A DNA stretch of 64,000 nucleotides, from the NCBI GenBank assembly GCA_030737875.1, contig CM060918.1:883976403-884040402 (forward strand). Reading direction: 5' to 3'. Positions 25,086 to 37,104 of the stretch are shown here, in pieces. The translations under genes were made by a program, and so were the position numbers. The notes beneath the pieces are model-generated. The model saw only the letters and a program-made list of their open reading frames with translations, searched no databases and was not told the DNA's origin. The first letter of the stretch is position 1. Each line of letters starts with the position of its first letter. Origin of the DNA: Allium sativum (Eukaryota; Streptophyta; Magnoliopsida; Asparagales; Amaryllidaceae).

Positions 25086-25789
25086 GTTTGGGTTCATTTA
25101 CATGCATAAGCCCCAAAGTCAAGTCTTTGCCAATGTTTCACAAGTCAAATGGTTCCCAAAGGTTCATGCCAACATTCCATAGATAAAGATTCAAACTTGC
25201 AAGATAAACTAGGTTAAACATAACATGAGTGGCATGATTAAGTCGCTAAAACTTAGCCCAAGGTCATGGATCATTGAAAAGGGGAAAAATTAGGTTCACA
25301 TAGACTAGCATACTTATGTTTCATCGCATTTTATTCCATGTCACATTAGAACCACCGTTAGAATCTACAAGTAGCTAGAACTTACATAGCGAGGCTTAGG
25401 GAAAGATCATGAATCGTCTTGACCAAGAAAAGTGTCTCCTTTGTTGAAGAATCGTCATGAAATTGGCCTAGCAACGTTGATCCACTCCCTTGATTTGATG
25501 TAGCAAGCTAGCACCTTTTGATTTGAACCCGATTTGAATGCATAAGCCCTTGGAGTTGGAGGCCATGATCAAGATAGATTTTGGAAGCACTTAGTTGCTA
25601 GAATGATTTTTAGTGATTTAGGTTAGGTCCTAGGGTGTTTTTATAGAGATTAGGAGTAGTTTAGGCCCTTAGATTAACCCTACGATAGATCTGAGCCCTC
25701 AAAACCCGTCACAGGCCAATAGACCAGACCCAAAAGCATGTCTTGAGGAACAAGTCAGGCACACCCAGGCCAACTGGCCGACCACCCAA

Positions 25790-25863
25790 GTCGACAGGGG
25801 TGTCGACTGGGCAGTCGACACCACCTGGGGTGTGTCGACTCCCAAGTCGACTCCCCAGTCGAC
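25790..25863. repeat. Cluster of six GTCGAC palindromes (element A, 3' LTR)
   Basis: GTCGAC occurs at 25790, 25802, 25814, 25834, 25846 and 25858. The other LTR has six at 32072-32145. Element B has GGTCGACC sites at the same relative place. Confidence 0.95.
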
Positions 25864-26138
25864 TTGGGGGTGGCGGTAATTTATCCCACCTCTTCTGGTT
25901 GGCTAAATTTGAATTCTGAATTCAAATTTGAACTGTTTTTGAACTTGAAATTTTCTGAAAAATTTGACGGGCCATAACTTGGTTATACGGACTCCGATTT
26001 TCGAAAACTCAGACTCTATTTCACTTATTTTTCCGAGATGAACACAATGGCACAACCCGTTTCCCTTGATTTAGATTTTGTAATTAAATTCTTCCTTGAT
26101 TCTTGTCTTAGCATGTTGTAAAAATCCGGCTTGTTACA

Positions 26139-26153
26139 TCCTCCCCAACTTAA
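26139..26153 (-). other. Polypurine tract of element A
   Basis: The minus strand reads TTAAGTTGGGGAGGA immediately before the LTR start TGTAACAAG. 'CGAAATCCTTTAAG' just upstream is the typical run-out at the 3' end of plant chromovirus internal regions. Confidence 0.85.
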
Positions 26154-27974
26154 AGGATTTCGTCCCCGAAATCACCAAGTTAGGAAGAACGTATCCTACC
26201 ATCCATCATCCATCTACTCAAAACATCATCCACAGGAAACCATGGTCCTTAAAAGACTCCTAATGCTTTATGAACACATGCAGAAAGTGTGTGTATATGT
26301 TCCTTAGCTAATGCTAATGATCAGGCCTGAGTGATTTTTCTAATGCAAAATATGTTTAGTGCCATGAGTCCAACATGTATGCAAATAGTCCTAGTCATAT
26401 AAACACTACATGCGTGCACAAACATTCATTCATATGCAACATCCGCATGACAACACATTAACTTTCAAACAAGTATAAATACTCGTGCATATGCAATGCA
26501 AAATGTGAGTGCGTCGATCTAGTATCTAACGTGTATTCGTGCATCCACGAGCAACCACTTGCAACCATTTGCAACCATATCAATCATAACATGTTTCAAA
26601 TACATGTTTACATCCATAGAGTTCTACCTAAGGTTCCCAAGACAGGATCGAGAAGATAAACAAGACAAACTCCTTACGGGGTTTGCAACAGAAACAGGAC
26701 CGAGAGGATATCCACCAAGCGATAGCATGCAAGCAAGCTCTACAGGTGAACCAAGGATCAAAGATATACTCTTAAAAAGAGACATGATGCGCGCGTCTAA
26801 GCCGCATTTCCATGAGCTTAATTCCATTGTGCCTTGACCGCCTTTGACTTCATGATTTCGTAGCTCCTTGATTCCTATTTCCAAGGTATGAGTTGGAACT
26901 CAGTTCACTATCGCCTCTCGTTTCACTTTCACTTATTCTTTCCCTAGTATACTCGGCTCAAACATATTTGCGTACTCATGCAAGCTCTCCAAAATTCACT
27001 AGTGAATTCTGGATCTCGTTTACCGTTGCCAATCCATGTTACCACGTGCACTTACTAGGGTGATTCCTATAACCCATGCTCAAACAGAATGAACCATCCG
27101 TCTTATTGGCGAACGTTACCCGATTGGATCAGAGATTTCCGATAAATGCATCGAGAGATTCTAGATAACTAACCATGACAGAACTCATAAGGTTACACGA
27201 GACTTCGAGGGTATTACCAAGGCAAGTTAAGAGTTTAACTACCCTCCTTTCAAAACCGAGAATGGCATCCCTTACTGGATAACCACTTCATCCCTAGAAT
27301 CCATCCATAGCTCAACAATAGAAGCATTGCTTCTAATCTCAACACTTGGCATTTACACTCTCAATTCCAAACAAGTCATGAATAAATGGACCGACTCTCC
27401 AACCAGATTTTGGGACTAAAGTGGGATCTTCTACCATGCTAGTACTAAGGTGCAGAGACTTAACTATCGAGGCATACTTAAATGATGCGATGATCAAAAC
27501 AAAGTCTAGACGGGACGATAGAAAAGAAAGGCTAAGCCTTTAACAGAAACGGTACCATTTCCCTTAGGTACGCTAGAAATGAGAGCATACAATTGCCCTC
27601 TCGCTGATCTTGTCCTTATCTTCCTTTATGGATCAAGCCATACCAACAAGTTGCTTATTCTTAAGCTCGTGTCCTTTATCCTTACTCTTATTATCCCTTC
27701 TTATAACTTCGGTAACAGGTCTCTCGAGAACTTCCTCCATTGCACGGGAAAACACTTACGTAGCTAGACAAGGATTGGTCGCAGTTAAAACTACTGTGAC
27801 TACAGATGGAGGAAATAAAGGAAAAGAGATTCGATCAAGGAAACAAAGGATAGTGCTAATGGCTTTTGGGGAATAGCCTTTAAAAACTTTTCTTGAAAAA
27901 TGCTTCTTTGTAAACGGTTTCTCAAATAGTTTTCAGAAAGTTTTAAAAACTTTTGCCCAGTCTGGTAACCTTCT

Positions 27975-27986
27975 GTTCTGATACCA
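27975..27986 (-). other. Primer-binding site of element A
   Basis: The + strand GTTCTGATACCA gives TGGTATCAGAAC on the element strand, one base from the plant initiator tRNA-Met primer site. Two bases separate it from the LTR at 27989. Confidence 0.9.
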
Positions 27987-27988
27987 AA

Positions 27989-30900
27989 TGTAACACCCCA
28001 CCTCCGCTAGGGTCACTCACAAAGGGAATGCACTAGGTTTGGTGAAGCATTATCGAGGTAAACAGGCACAGAAATATTACAAGACAGAACATATATAAAA
28101 CAGCGGAAGTAAAACAAATTTCATTTCCTTATAAAATAAGGTCTAAAGCCTTTTACATCAGTATACATCAAAACCTGTCTTGCAATAGTAAAGAAGCATA
28201 AAACCTTTTCATAAATTATTCCCCCAAAATAAAGCGGTGAAGCAGCCATAGCCAAGAGAAGACCAAGCTATACATGATGACCTTCAAGCATAAGAGGTCC
28301 GAACTAAACAACATCATTTCCTCCTTGAAAACCTGGGGGGGGGGGGTGGAACAGAAGACAAAGAGGCGAAAGAAAACGGGGTCAGTCATAAAGACTGGTA
28401 AGTCCTATCTACTTCCAGTGTAAAAACAGGTAAAGGTAACATGACATGCATAAACTGAAAGTAAACATAAGCATGACGGCAAGATAGATAAGCTAAACCA
28501 AGATAACTGGATGAACCACTGTAGCAAGATGAACTAAGGTGTCATGACAAACTACGGTGTCAAGATAAATCAAGGTATCACGTCGTCAGGTTCCTATCAA
28601 GTATACTATCCCAAGGTATCTATCATGTATAACATCCCATGGTGTTTATCATGTATATTTGCTCTGCACCTCTCGTACTAGTATCCCAACCCGCGTCGTG
28701 TGTTAACTATGAATGTCCCTTGCCCAATTTCATGTAATGGTCCATGTCAACCTAATATGTAGTATATGTAGGTTTTCCCCAACTCGTATGTTTCTTTCCA
28801 TGTATAAGTTTAGTCCTTTGCCGTAGGCCGTACGACTTTCCCATGTAAATCTATACCATCTCAACGTAGTACCATTTTATCCTTGAAGTTGTTTTGGACT
28901 GCTACCCTTGGTCTGGTTATGTTTTCTTACCATGAACTATCGCGTGTTCACCTAGGGTTTATGCCACTTAGGACCGCTAGGGATTATGCTACATAATGAA
29001 CGTTTTCGTGTCTCGGTTTGGGTTTTAGCCACCTAGGGCTACTAGGGATTATGCTACCCGTCAATCCGCGCCCTTTATCCCACGTATATATCGTGAATCG
29101 TTTTCCATGTCTAGACGCACATGTATCTCAATGTGCCATCCGAGTTCCGTGCCAGGGCAAATCAAGAAATACGGAACTCGGTCGGGAGCTTTAAGTCATC
29201 TGCCGATGCAGATATCAAGGTCTGTTTTTGTATCCGTGGCTATGGTCCCACGTGACCCCTCCCTCAACAACTGAAAGGCAATCCAAGAAAAATCATGTAT
29301 GAGAACTACATCCCGGCCCCACTATGCCCCACTTTCCTATTGGCCAACCTCACCCATGACTCGATAGCAAGAACATGGTCTGTTGGGAGTTCTCTGCCTT
29401 TCCGTTCGTACACGATTGACTAAAGATGGTAGGTAGTCGGCGACGTGCTATCCAGGGAAAAAACAAGTATCGTCGACTCCACGCTAATCCATCCCAGTCT
29501 TTAGGTCGCTCGTATAGCAACCAAGGCATACTCTTGGTTCTTCTACCGCAGACCTTAACCTCTGTGAGGCCAGGTTTCATGGACCATCTGCCACCTCACA
29601 GAGGGATACCAAGAGTACCCTCACGTCCCCCGAAGCTACCGCTTCGTCACCCAGTTCGTTGGAGCTTTTAATCCAAGTCAGATAAGTTGCTCCCCCTCGT
29701 ATACTAAGCGATGACCTACCGTATCAGGTTACTCATCTATTTATGAACTAGTCCCATGTCCTTGGCTAAGAATTATTACTTAGTTATTTGGAACTAAGGT
29801 TTACCACTTAGCTTCTTTTCCCGTTGTCCTTGATTAACTACGATTTTCTACCTAGTCCCCTGAACTAGGGTTTTGTCTAATGGGTTAAGTATTGTCATTT
29901 AAGTTCATGGCTTAACCTGCCTACGAATCATGTCAAGATTGGCTAAGTATTTAAGTTTAAGGCTTAGCCCTACAAGTTGGTTAAGTATATCAAGAAGCTC
30001 ATGACTTAACCATATCAAGTCAAATTGGTTAAGTATTTGTTTGTCTTAACCCTATCAGATTATCGTGTTAGATTGATTAAGCATAGATTATTTTAATCCC
30101 ATCAGATTATCGAGTCGGATTGGTTAAGTATGGGTTAGCTTAACCTCATCCACTAATCGTATTACAATGGTTAAGTATATTTAAAAGGTATTGCGACTTG
30201 ACCCTATCAGGTCCGCATGTTAGATTGGTTAAGTATAGGTTACTTAACCTCATCAAATCATCATGTATAATTGGTTAAGTATAAGTTACTTAACCCCATT
30301 AAATTATCATGTTAAGTTGGTTAAGTATTGGTTACTTAACCTCATTGAATTACCAAGTTTAGATTGGTTAAGTGTTTAACTAAACCCCATCGCATTACCG
30401 TGTTTAGATTAGTTAAGTGTAGATTACTTAACCCCATCTAATTACCGTGTTTAGATTAGTTAAGTGTATGTTACTTAACCCCATCTAATTACCGTGTTTA
30501 GATTAGTTAAGTCTAAGTTACTTAACCCCATCTAATTACCAAGTCAGATTAGTTAAGTGTAAATTACTTAACCCCATCCCCTAATTGTCTTATATGGTTA
30601 AGTGTCATTAAGAAATCAAGTCCGGTTTAACTTAACCTACCCATTCATGTCATATCGGTTAAGTGTCATTAGTCGAAATTACTTAACCTTTTCATGTGGC
30701 ATTAATTAGATTAGTGCACCCCAACCTCTCACATTAGACTTTGTTGTGGTTACTAGTTAAGCCGGGCGGGTCCGGGTAGCTTTACACCATAACCTAGTTT
30801 AACCTCGGGTTTTAAGTGCTATATGACCAACTACCCACATTGGGTCCTATTGTTTGTAGCCACTAGTTAAGCCGGGCGGGTCCAGGTAGATTTATGCTAC

Positions 30901-32420
30901 AAACTCAACCCAACCTCGAGTTGGCCACTTTCATGTTTGGTCTAGTGTCATATTACACTTACAACCCATACGTGTCTAGTTTCAAGTCCCATGTTTACCC
31001 CACATCCCATGTCCACATTTTGGTGTATCTTGAGTATCATATTTTCATGAAATCCCATGTCAAATTATCCTGTCATAATCACGCTCTTCTAACCTACCCC
31101 AATTCGTGTTTCCAACCCAAGTAAAAGCAAGTCAACATAGTAGGGATACTATGCTACATATTGGCCTCAAAACATGCATGATGTCAAAAAGGGATTGGCC
31201 ACAAACATGCATGGTATCATAAGGGAATTTGGTCACAAACATGCATAGTATCATAAGGGAATTTGGCCACAAACATGCATAGTATCATAAGGGAATTTGG
31301 CCACAAACATGCATAGTATCATAAGGGAATTTGGCCACAAACATGCATGATAACATAAGGGGTTTTGGTTCATTTACATGCATAAGCCCCAAAGTCAAGT
31401 CTTTGCCAATGTTTCACAAGTCAAATGGTTCCTAAAGGTTCATGCCAACATTCCATAGATAAAGATTCAAACTTGCAAGATAAACTAGGTTAAACATAAC
31501 ATGAGTGGCATAATTAATTCGCTAAAACTTAGCCCAAGGTCATAGATCATTGAAAAGGGGAAAAATTAGGTTCACATAGACTAGCATACTTATGTTTCAT
31601 CGCATTTTATTCCATATCACATTAGAACCACCGTTAGAATCTACAAGTAGCTAGAACTTACATAGCGAGGCTTAAGGAAAGATCATGAATCGTCTTGACC
31701 AAGAAAGGTGGCTCCTTTGTTGAAGAATCGTCATGAAATTGGCCTAGCAACGTTGATCCACTCCCTTGATTTGATGTAGCAAGCTAGCACCTTTTGATTT
31801 GAATCCGATTTGAATGCATAAGCCCTTGGAGTTGGAGATGGAGGCCATGATCAAGATAGATTTTGGCAGCACTTAGTTGATAGAATGATTTTTAGTGATT
31901 TAGGTTAGGTCCTAGGGTGTTTTTATAGAGATTACGAGTATTTTAGGCCCTTAGATTAACCCTAGGATAGATCTGAGCCCTCAAAACCCGTCACAGGCCA
32001 ATAGACCAGACCCGAAAGCATGTCTTGAGGAACAAGTCAGGCACACCCAGGCCAACTGGCCGACCACCCAAGTCGACAGGGGTGTCGACTGGGCAGTCGA
32101 CACCACCTGGGGTGTGTCGACTCCCAAGTCGACTTCCCAGTCGACTTGGGGGTGGCGGGAATTTTTCCCGCCTCTTCTGGTTGGCTGAATTTGAATTCTG
32201 AATTCAAATTTGAACTGTTTTTGAACTTGAAATTTTCTGAAAACTTTGACGGGCCATAACTTGGTCATACGGACTCCGATTTTCGAAAACTCGGACTCTA
32301 TTTCGCGTATTTTTCCAAGACGAATGCAATGGCACAGCCCGTTTCCCTTGACTCAGATTTTATAATTAAATTCTGCCTTGATTCTTGTCTTAGCATGTTG
32401 TATAAATCCGGGTTGTTACA
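27989..32420 (-). repeat. Element A 5' LTR
   Basis: 4432 bases, TGTAACACCCC...GTTGTTACA (+ strand). It repeats every module of the left LTR: G-run block near 28336, hairpin array 29883-30688, duplicated module about 30742-30925, 34-base repeats about 31165-31370, GTCGAC cluster 32072-32145 and conserved block 32252-32355. Element-strand transcription would start from this LTR. Confidence 0.94.
29883..30688. repeat. Array of GGTTAAGT...ACTTAACC inverted pairs (element A, 5' LTR)
   Basis: Same array as 23607-24412, with a handful of single-base differences. Confidence 0.92.
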
Positions 32421-32425
32421 TGAAA
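32421..32425. repeat. Target-site duplication TGAAA (right, element A)
   Basis: Pairs with 21714-21718. Confidence 0.9.
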
Positions 32426-33316
32426 TGTGCAGCAAGAGGAGTACTTACAGGCTTGACATCAAGCATATTAAAACGATGAAGCACTTTTATAAAATACCCA
32501 CTTTGCTAGGTATAATTTTCCAGAGGTTCTATCTCTTGTTATCTCCATGCCAAGAATCTTCTTAGCATCCCCCAAATCTTTCATTTCAAACTCTCTACTC
32601 AACTGCCTTTTCAAAATTTCAATTTCTGCCTTGTCTTTTGAAGCAATCAACATATTATCGACATAAAGTAGCTAATAAATGGCTGAATGTGTAGTAATTT
32701 TCAAATAGACACAACTATCATAACTGGACCTTTTAAAACCTTGAGATAGCATAAAAGTGTCAAATCTTTTATACCACTGCCTAGGTGACTGTTTCAATCT
32801 GTAAAGAGATTTCTTTAATTTACAGACGAGATTTTCTTTTCTAGGCATGATAAAACCCTCAGGTTGATGCATATAAATATCCTCTTCTAATTCACCATGT
32901 AAAAATGCAGTTTCTACATCTAACTGTTGAAGCTCATAATCATGCATAGCAACAATACTGAGTAAAATACGAATTGAGCTATGTTTCACAACAGGGGAAA
33001 AAACTTCATTATAGTCAATACCTGGAATCTAACTGTAACCTTTTGCAACTAATCTTGCTTTGTGCCTTTTCTTATCGTTTGGAGAAACACCTTCTTTTCT
33101 CTTCAAAACCTATTTGCAATGAATAAGTTTCTTCTCTTTAGGCAACTTGATTAAGTTCCATGTGTCATTTCTTTCAAGTGACTTCATCTCATCATGCATA
33201 GCAGTCATCCACTTATCAGAATCACTAGAGATAACAGCCTCAGAATATGAAGAAGGCTCAGCAATTCCTTCTATTTCTTCTGCTACAGCACACGCATAAG
33301 CAACAACATTTGCTTC
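32426..33316 (-). pseudogene. Copia reverse transcriptase, broken
   Basis: From the right: linker (AEEIEGIAEPSSYSEAV, SDKWMTAMHDEMKSLERNDTW), then SPVVKHSSIRILLSIVAMHD, QLDVETAFLHGELEEDIYM, QPEGF, SLYRLKQSPRQWYKRFD, the active-site region, and LSREFEMKDLGDAKKILGM. These are the conserved blocks of Ty1/copia reverse transcriptase. Breaks: TAG at 33110-33112 (Trp of CKWVLKR), TAG at 33029-33031 (Gln of GYSQIPG), TAG at 32672-32674 just before the active site, and a frameshift near 32510 that shifts LYLA into another frame before the residues HRFNMLDVKPVSTPLAAHF. The active site reads YVDN instead of YVDD (codon at 32654-32656), so a metal-binding Asp is gone. The domain continues past element A at 21713. 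Confidence 0.93.
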
Positions 33317-34295
33317 CTAAATAAACCTTCTTACTGGTTTTGGGTTCCTTCTAGGCTTGCTTGTTGCAATAGATTGCTGCGGTGGTTGCATAACTGCTGG
33401 AGGATCCTCAATAATGGGTGCTTCATCCTGTCTCTCAATTTCTGCGTTTGATGTAGCATCTGAATCAATAATATGCTCCACCTGGACATTTGATTTCTGC
33501 TTACTCTCAACAAGATCGTTAGTAGATGGAATATCATGTAACATAGCAGATTCATTAAACACAACATTTCTGCTAATTACAACCTTACTTGTTTCAGGAT
33601 TCCATAATTTATAGCCTTTAACACCAGACTTATAACCAAGAAAAATGCATTTAACAGCTCTTGGCTCTAGCTTTCCATTATCAACATGAGCATAAGCAAT
33701 GCATCCAAAAACTTTCAATTCAGAATAATTTGCTGGAGAACCCGACCATACCTCAATCGGAGTTTTCTTACCAATAGAAATAGAGGGAGAGCGGTTAATG
33801 AGATAACAGGTTGTGGAAGCAGCTTCAGCCCAAAAATGCCTATCCAATCCTGTGTTTGACAACATGCAGCGAGCCTTGGAAATGATAGTCCTATTCATAC
33901 GCTTGGCAACCCCGTTTTGCTGAGGAGTGTGAGGTATGGTGTAGTGCCTAACAATGCCTTCAGCCTTGCAAAATGAATTAAATTCATCTGAACAAAACTC
34001 CATCCCATTATCAGTCCGAAACTTCTTTACCTTCCTTTCAGTTTGTCTTTCAACCATAGTCTTCCACTCTTTGAAAAGTGAAAAAGCTTCTGATTTATGT
34101 TTCAAAAATAAGGTCAAACTCTTCTGGAATAATCATCAATAATTGTCATCATGTAACAAGCACCGCCCATGGATGCTTTCCTAGACGGTCCCCATAAATC
34201 TGAATGCACATAATCTAGAATGCCTTCTGTTTTATGAACTGAAGTGTTGAACTTCACTCTCTTATGCTTGCCAAAAATACAATGCTCACAGAACT
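33317..34295 (-). pseudogene. Copia integrase, broken
   Basis: From the right: CEHCIFGKHKRVKF (end of the HHCC zinc-binding domain), LDYVHSDLWGP (first catalytic Asp), TIIDDYSRRV, a one-base loss near 34117, LFLKHKSEAF, KKFRTDNGMEF (second Asp), TIPHTPQQNGVAKRMNRT, FWAEAASTTCYLINRSPS, LKVFGCIAYAHV, CIFLGYKSGVKGYKLWNP and SRNVVF. This is a Ty1/copia integrase with its C-terminal extension. The third catalytic residue, Glu in the usual GVAERMNR, is Lys here (an AAG codon, a G-to-A change). A TAG at 33317-33319 ends the frame within the linker before reverse transcriptase. Integrase normally inserts the cDNA into host DNA; this copy cannot. Confidence 0.93.
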
Positions 34296-35052
34296 TCAGC
34301 TTGCCTGCGTTGTACCATCAAGAAGTCCTCTCTTGTTCAACTCTGACAGACCTAATTCACTTATATGTCCAAGACGCATATGCCAAAGATTAGCAGTATC
34401 ACAATCTGAAATATTATTTGAGATAACATGGGTAGCATTACCTGAAACAGTAGTGCCTTGAAGATAATAAAGGCCATTTGTTTGCCTAAGATTTCCTTTC
34501 ATTACAATAAGAGAACCATTTGTGACTTTTAGGATACCACCTCCACCTGAATATTTGTACCCTTTGTCATCAAGAGCACTTAAAGAAATCAGATTTCTCT
34601 TTATGTTGGGAATGAACCAAACATCTATTAAAGTTCTGATTGCGCCATCAAACATCTTGATCTGAATAGAACCAATTCCTGCTACTTTACATGCCAAATC
34701 ATCACCCATCAAAACTTAGCCAGCATCATTTGTGGGTTCTAAGGTTGTAAACCAATCTCTACTAGGACACATATGGAAAGTGCAAGCAGTGTCAAGTATC
34801 CATTCATCCTTAATCTCAGCACATCCACCAAACATGGTAACAACAAGCACCTCATTGTCAGAACTATCATTACGAGCACAATTGGCATTAACTTCATCTT
34901 CTTTGTTATCCTTTGGTTTGTATGTGCCATTTCTCTTTTCCTTGTTCTGTAGCTTATAACATTCGTATATTTCATGTCCATCCCTCTTACAATATTTGCA
35001 AGAATTGTATTTGCCTTTAGATTTAGATCGACCTTTATAGGCATTGGAACTT
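34296..35052 (-). pseudogene. Copia nucleocapsid knuckle, protease and integrase zinc-domain start
   Basis: From the right edge at element B: basic residues, a CCHC zinc knuckle (CKYCKRDGHEIYEC), then DEWILDTACTFHMCPSRDWF, the aspartic protease active-site region, a stop at 34716-34718, then VLMGDDLACKVAGIGSI, LIDVWFIPNIKRNLISLSAL, GLYYLQGTTV and the HHCC start LWHMRLGHISELGLSELNKR. A frameshift near 34300 leads into the rest of the integrase. This block cuts and packages the polyprotein in active relatives. The right edge is broken by element B; the preceding Gag residues (SNNGSRGK) lie past 45436. Confidence 0.92.
35048..35052. repeat. Target-site duplication AACTT (left, element B)
   Basis: AACTT here and at 45432-45436. 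Joining through one copy restores copia coding (RGK|SSNAYKGRS). Confidence 0.9.
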
Positions 35053-36305
35053 TGAAACACCCTACCTCTGTTAAGGTCACTCTCAAAGGGAATGCCTTAA
35101 TTTCGGTGGAGCATTATAGGTAAAAGATGCAGATAAATTACAGAATAGACAATTAAAGCAGCGACAAATAAATAAAACTTTATTTCATTGATAAACAACT
35201 TGTACAAAGATTGTTTTACAATACCAAAGTATCCTGTCTTGTTTACAAAAATAAAGAAGCATAAAATGATTTCCCCAAATAAAGCATGAGCCAGCCATAG
35301 CAGTAGAAGAGAGAGTCGAAGGCAACACGTCAAAGGGTCTTCAAGCTTGGAAAGAGTAACGGTCCAAACAAACCCGAGCTATTCCCTCCTTGACTACCTG
35401 GGGGGGGGGGACGGAAGAAAAGAGGCGAAAGCAAACTAGGTCAGACATAAAGTCTAGTAAGTCCCGTGATTCTTAGTATTTAAACGAGGAAAAGGGTCAT
35501 AACATGAATAAACTAAATATAAGACTAAACCATAGTAACAAGATAATATGGGATAAGTATGGGATATAGCAAGATAAACTGAATGTACCGATAAACTGAA
35601 TGTATTGATAAACTGAATGTACTTATAAACTGAATGCGCTTCTACTCCTTCTCTGCTTCGCAACTACCCTGTTTATACTGATTTCTATATCTCTGCACTA
35701 CCTAACTGGTGTCCAAACTAGTAATCTATGATCATATGATAACGTGATCCCAATCCCCGTATTTGCGGTTGCCTTCAGGTGTACATCTATTATGGGGATT
35801 CCGTTTATTACCTAGATCTAATCTAGGGTTTACTATTGAGTGCTTAATAGATTCAACCAGGGTTTACGCTACCCAGGGCCACTGGGGTTTATGCTACCTA
35901 TTGAACGCTTCTCGGATTCAGGTTTTACGCGGCCTAGGTCCAACTAGGGATTATGCTACCTACTTGTATTAAGTTTCCATGTGTCTGTGTCAGTCGGCCC
36001 TCTCTTGCGTGTAGATACTCTGTGCTAGCCCCACCATAAGGTGTATCAAGCCTTATGATAGCGACCCAACACGATTCAAGATGCACAGTGTATAACTACT
36101 GGTACCCAGTGCCTGCTTTTTCCACTCCGGAGTACGTGCATGTCCGTAAACCGTCGGAACCTACACTGACGTACCCCCTGCCGCTATTTTTGACCTCTTA
36201 TAATCAACCCAGTAATCGTGCCCCACCCTGCCTAATTTCAGGGTACCATGATACATCTATTTGGGTTACTGCTGAAATGGGTCCCCGTTACTAGGGTTTC
36301 CTGCT

Positions 36306-37038
36306 GGTTAAGTTTGTGGGCCTACATATACGAATATTACCCACCTATACGAGATGTACTTAACCATCCCACCGATTCTAGCATGTTTTCTTAACAGTTA
36401 AGTTTGTGGGCCTATATGTACTAATATTGCCCACATACCCGACGTGCACTTAACCTTCCCACGGATTCAAGCATGTTTATTTAATGGTTAAGTTTTTGTG
36501 GGCCTATATTTACTAATATTACCCACCTACACGACGTGTACTTAACCTCCTACTCGTCAAGTCGTGTTGGTTAAGTGGTTCTTATTAACTTAACCTTGCT
36601 TGCTTATCATGTTGGATTGGTTAAGTGTGATTTATTAACTTAACCCTGTTCATTTATCAGGCTATATTGGTTAAGTATTTCCCATTTAACTTAACCCGTT
36701 TCGCTCATCAAGTTATATTGGTCAAGTGTCATTAATCAATTCAAGTTAACTTAACCCATCCACCCGTCACGTCATGTTGGTTAAGTGTTTCCTTTTGGTG
36801 TTGACTTGGCCCTACCTCAAATCATGTTATATTGGTTAAGTGTTGTTCTGGTGTTAACTTAACCCTATCATCTGCTTAATTAACATGTTACAACGGTTAA
36901 GTGTTCTAAATTTACTTAACCTCACCCACTTGTCTAATGAACATGTTGTAACGGTTAAGTGTTCTAATTTTACTTAACCTCACCCACTTGCCTAGTTAAC
37001 ATGTTATTACGGTTAAGTGTTTCCCTAATTACTTAACC
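36306..37038. repeat. GGTTAAGT...ACTTAACC array (element B, 3' LTR)
   Basis: It starts with three units of roughly 100-105 bases (GGTTAAGTTTGTGGGCC...TACTTAACC), then about nine units of 55-65 bases such as GGTTAAGTG.......AACTTAACC. The core pair matches element A but the spacers do not. Confidence 0.9.
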
Positions 37039-37104
37039 TCACCATTTCTAGCTTGATTTATTCATGAGCCTTAATTAATTAATTGAAGCACCAACCACTC
37101 ACAT

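Larger units (their letters stand above)
21719..26138 (-). repeat. Element A 3' LTR
   Basis: 4420 bases. On the element strand it begins TGTAACAAGCCGGATTT and ends GGAGGTGGGGTGTTC with a decayed terminus. Modules, left to right on the + strand: G-run block (about 22064), a hairpin-motif array (23607-24412), a duplicated module of about 110 bases (24466-24650), a 34-base tandem repeat (24890-25085), a GTCGAC cluster (25790-25863), and a conserved block (25969-26075) near the LTR start. Open frames in it recur in the other LTR and show no domain. Confidence 0.93.
26139..27988 (-). other. Element A internal region, no recognisable retroviral domain
   Basis: 1850 bases. Minus-strand frames such as 26624-26884 (starting MEIGIKELRNHEVKGG) have no family I recognise. 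Near the primer site a broken frame with charged residues (EEVLERPVTEVIRR type) might be decayed gag, which is weak. The element B interior has related segments at the same places (a 'catgtttcaaatacatgttta' stretch, and the last 150 bases before the primer site), so parts of this interior are shared. Confidence 0.7.
21719..32420 (-). mobile_element. Element A: non-autonomous LTR retrotransposon with 4.4 kb LTRs
   Basis: Two near-identical direct repeats (21719-26138 and 27989-32420) flank only 1850 internal bases. A 5-base duplication (TGAAA), a tRNA-Met-type primer site at 27975-27986 and a purine tract at 26139 onward give minus orientation, so the right LTR is 5'. No retroviral protein domain is recognisable in the internal part. 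Compared by eye, the LTRs differ by only scattered single bases and a G-run length change, so A looks like one of the youngest insertions here. The outer left terminus reads GAGAACACCCC where the other LTR reads TGTAACACCCC, so that terminal TG is lost. Confidence 0.93.

Noticed and set aside
27579..27876. Open frames 27579-27767 and 27610-27876 on the + strand as genes
   Set aside because: They overlap in different frames, lie antisense in the element A interior and have no domain.
24618..31124. Matching open frames in both A LTRs (24618-24848 and 30894-31124)
   Set aside because: They are identical only because they lie in the two LTRs of one young element; no domain was seen.
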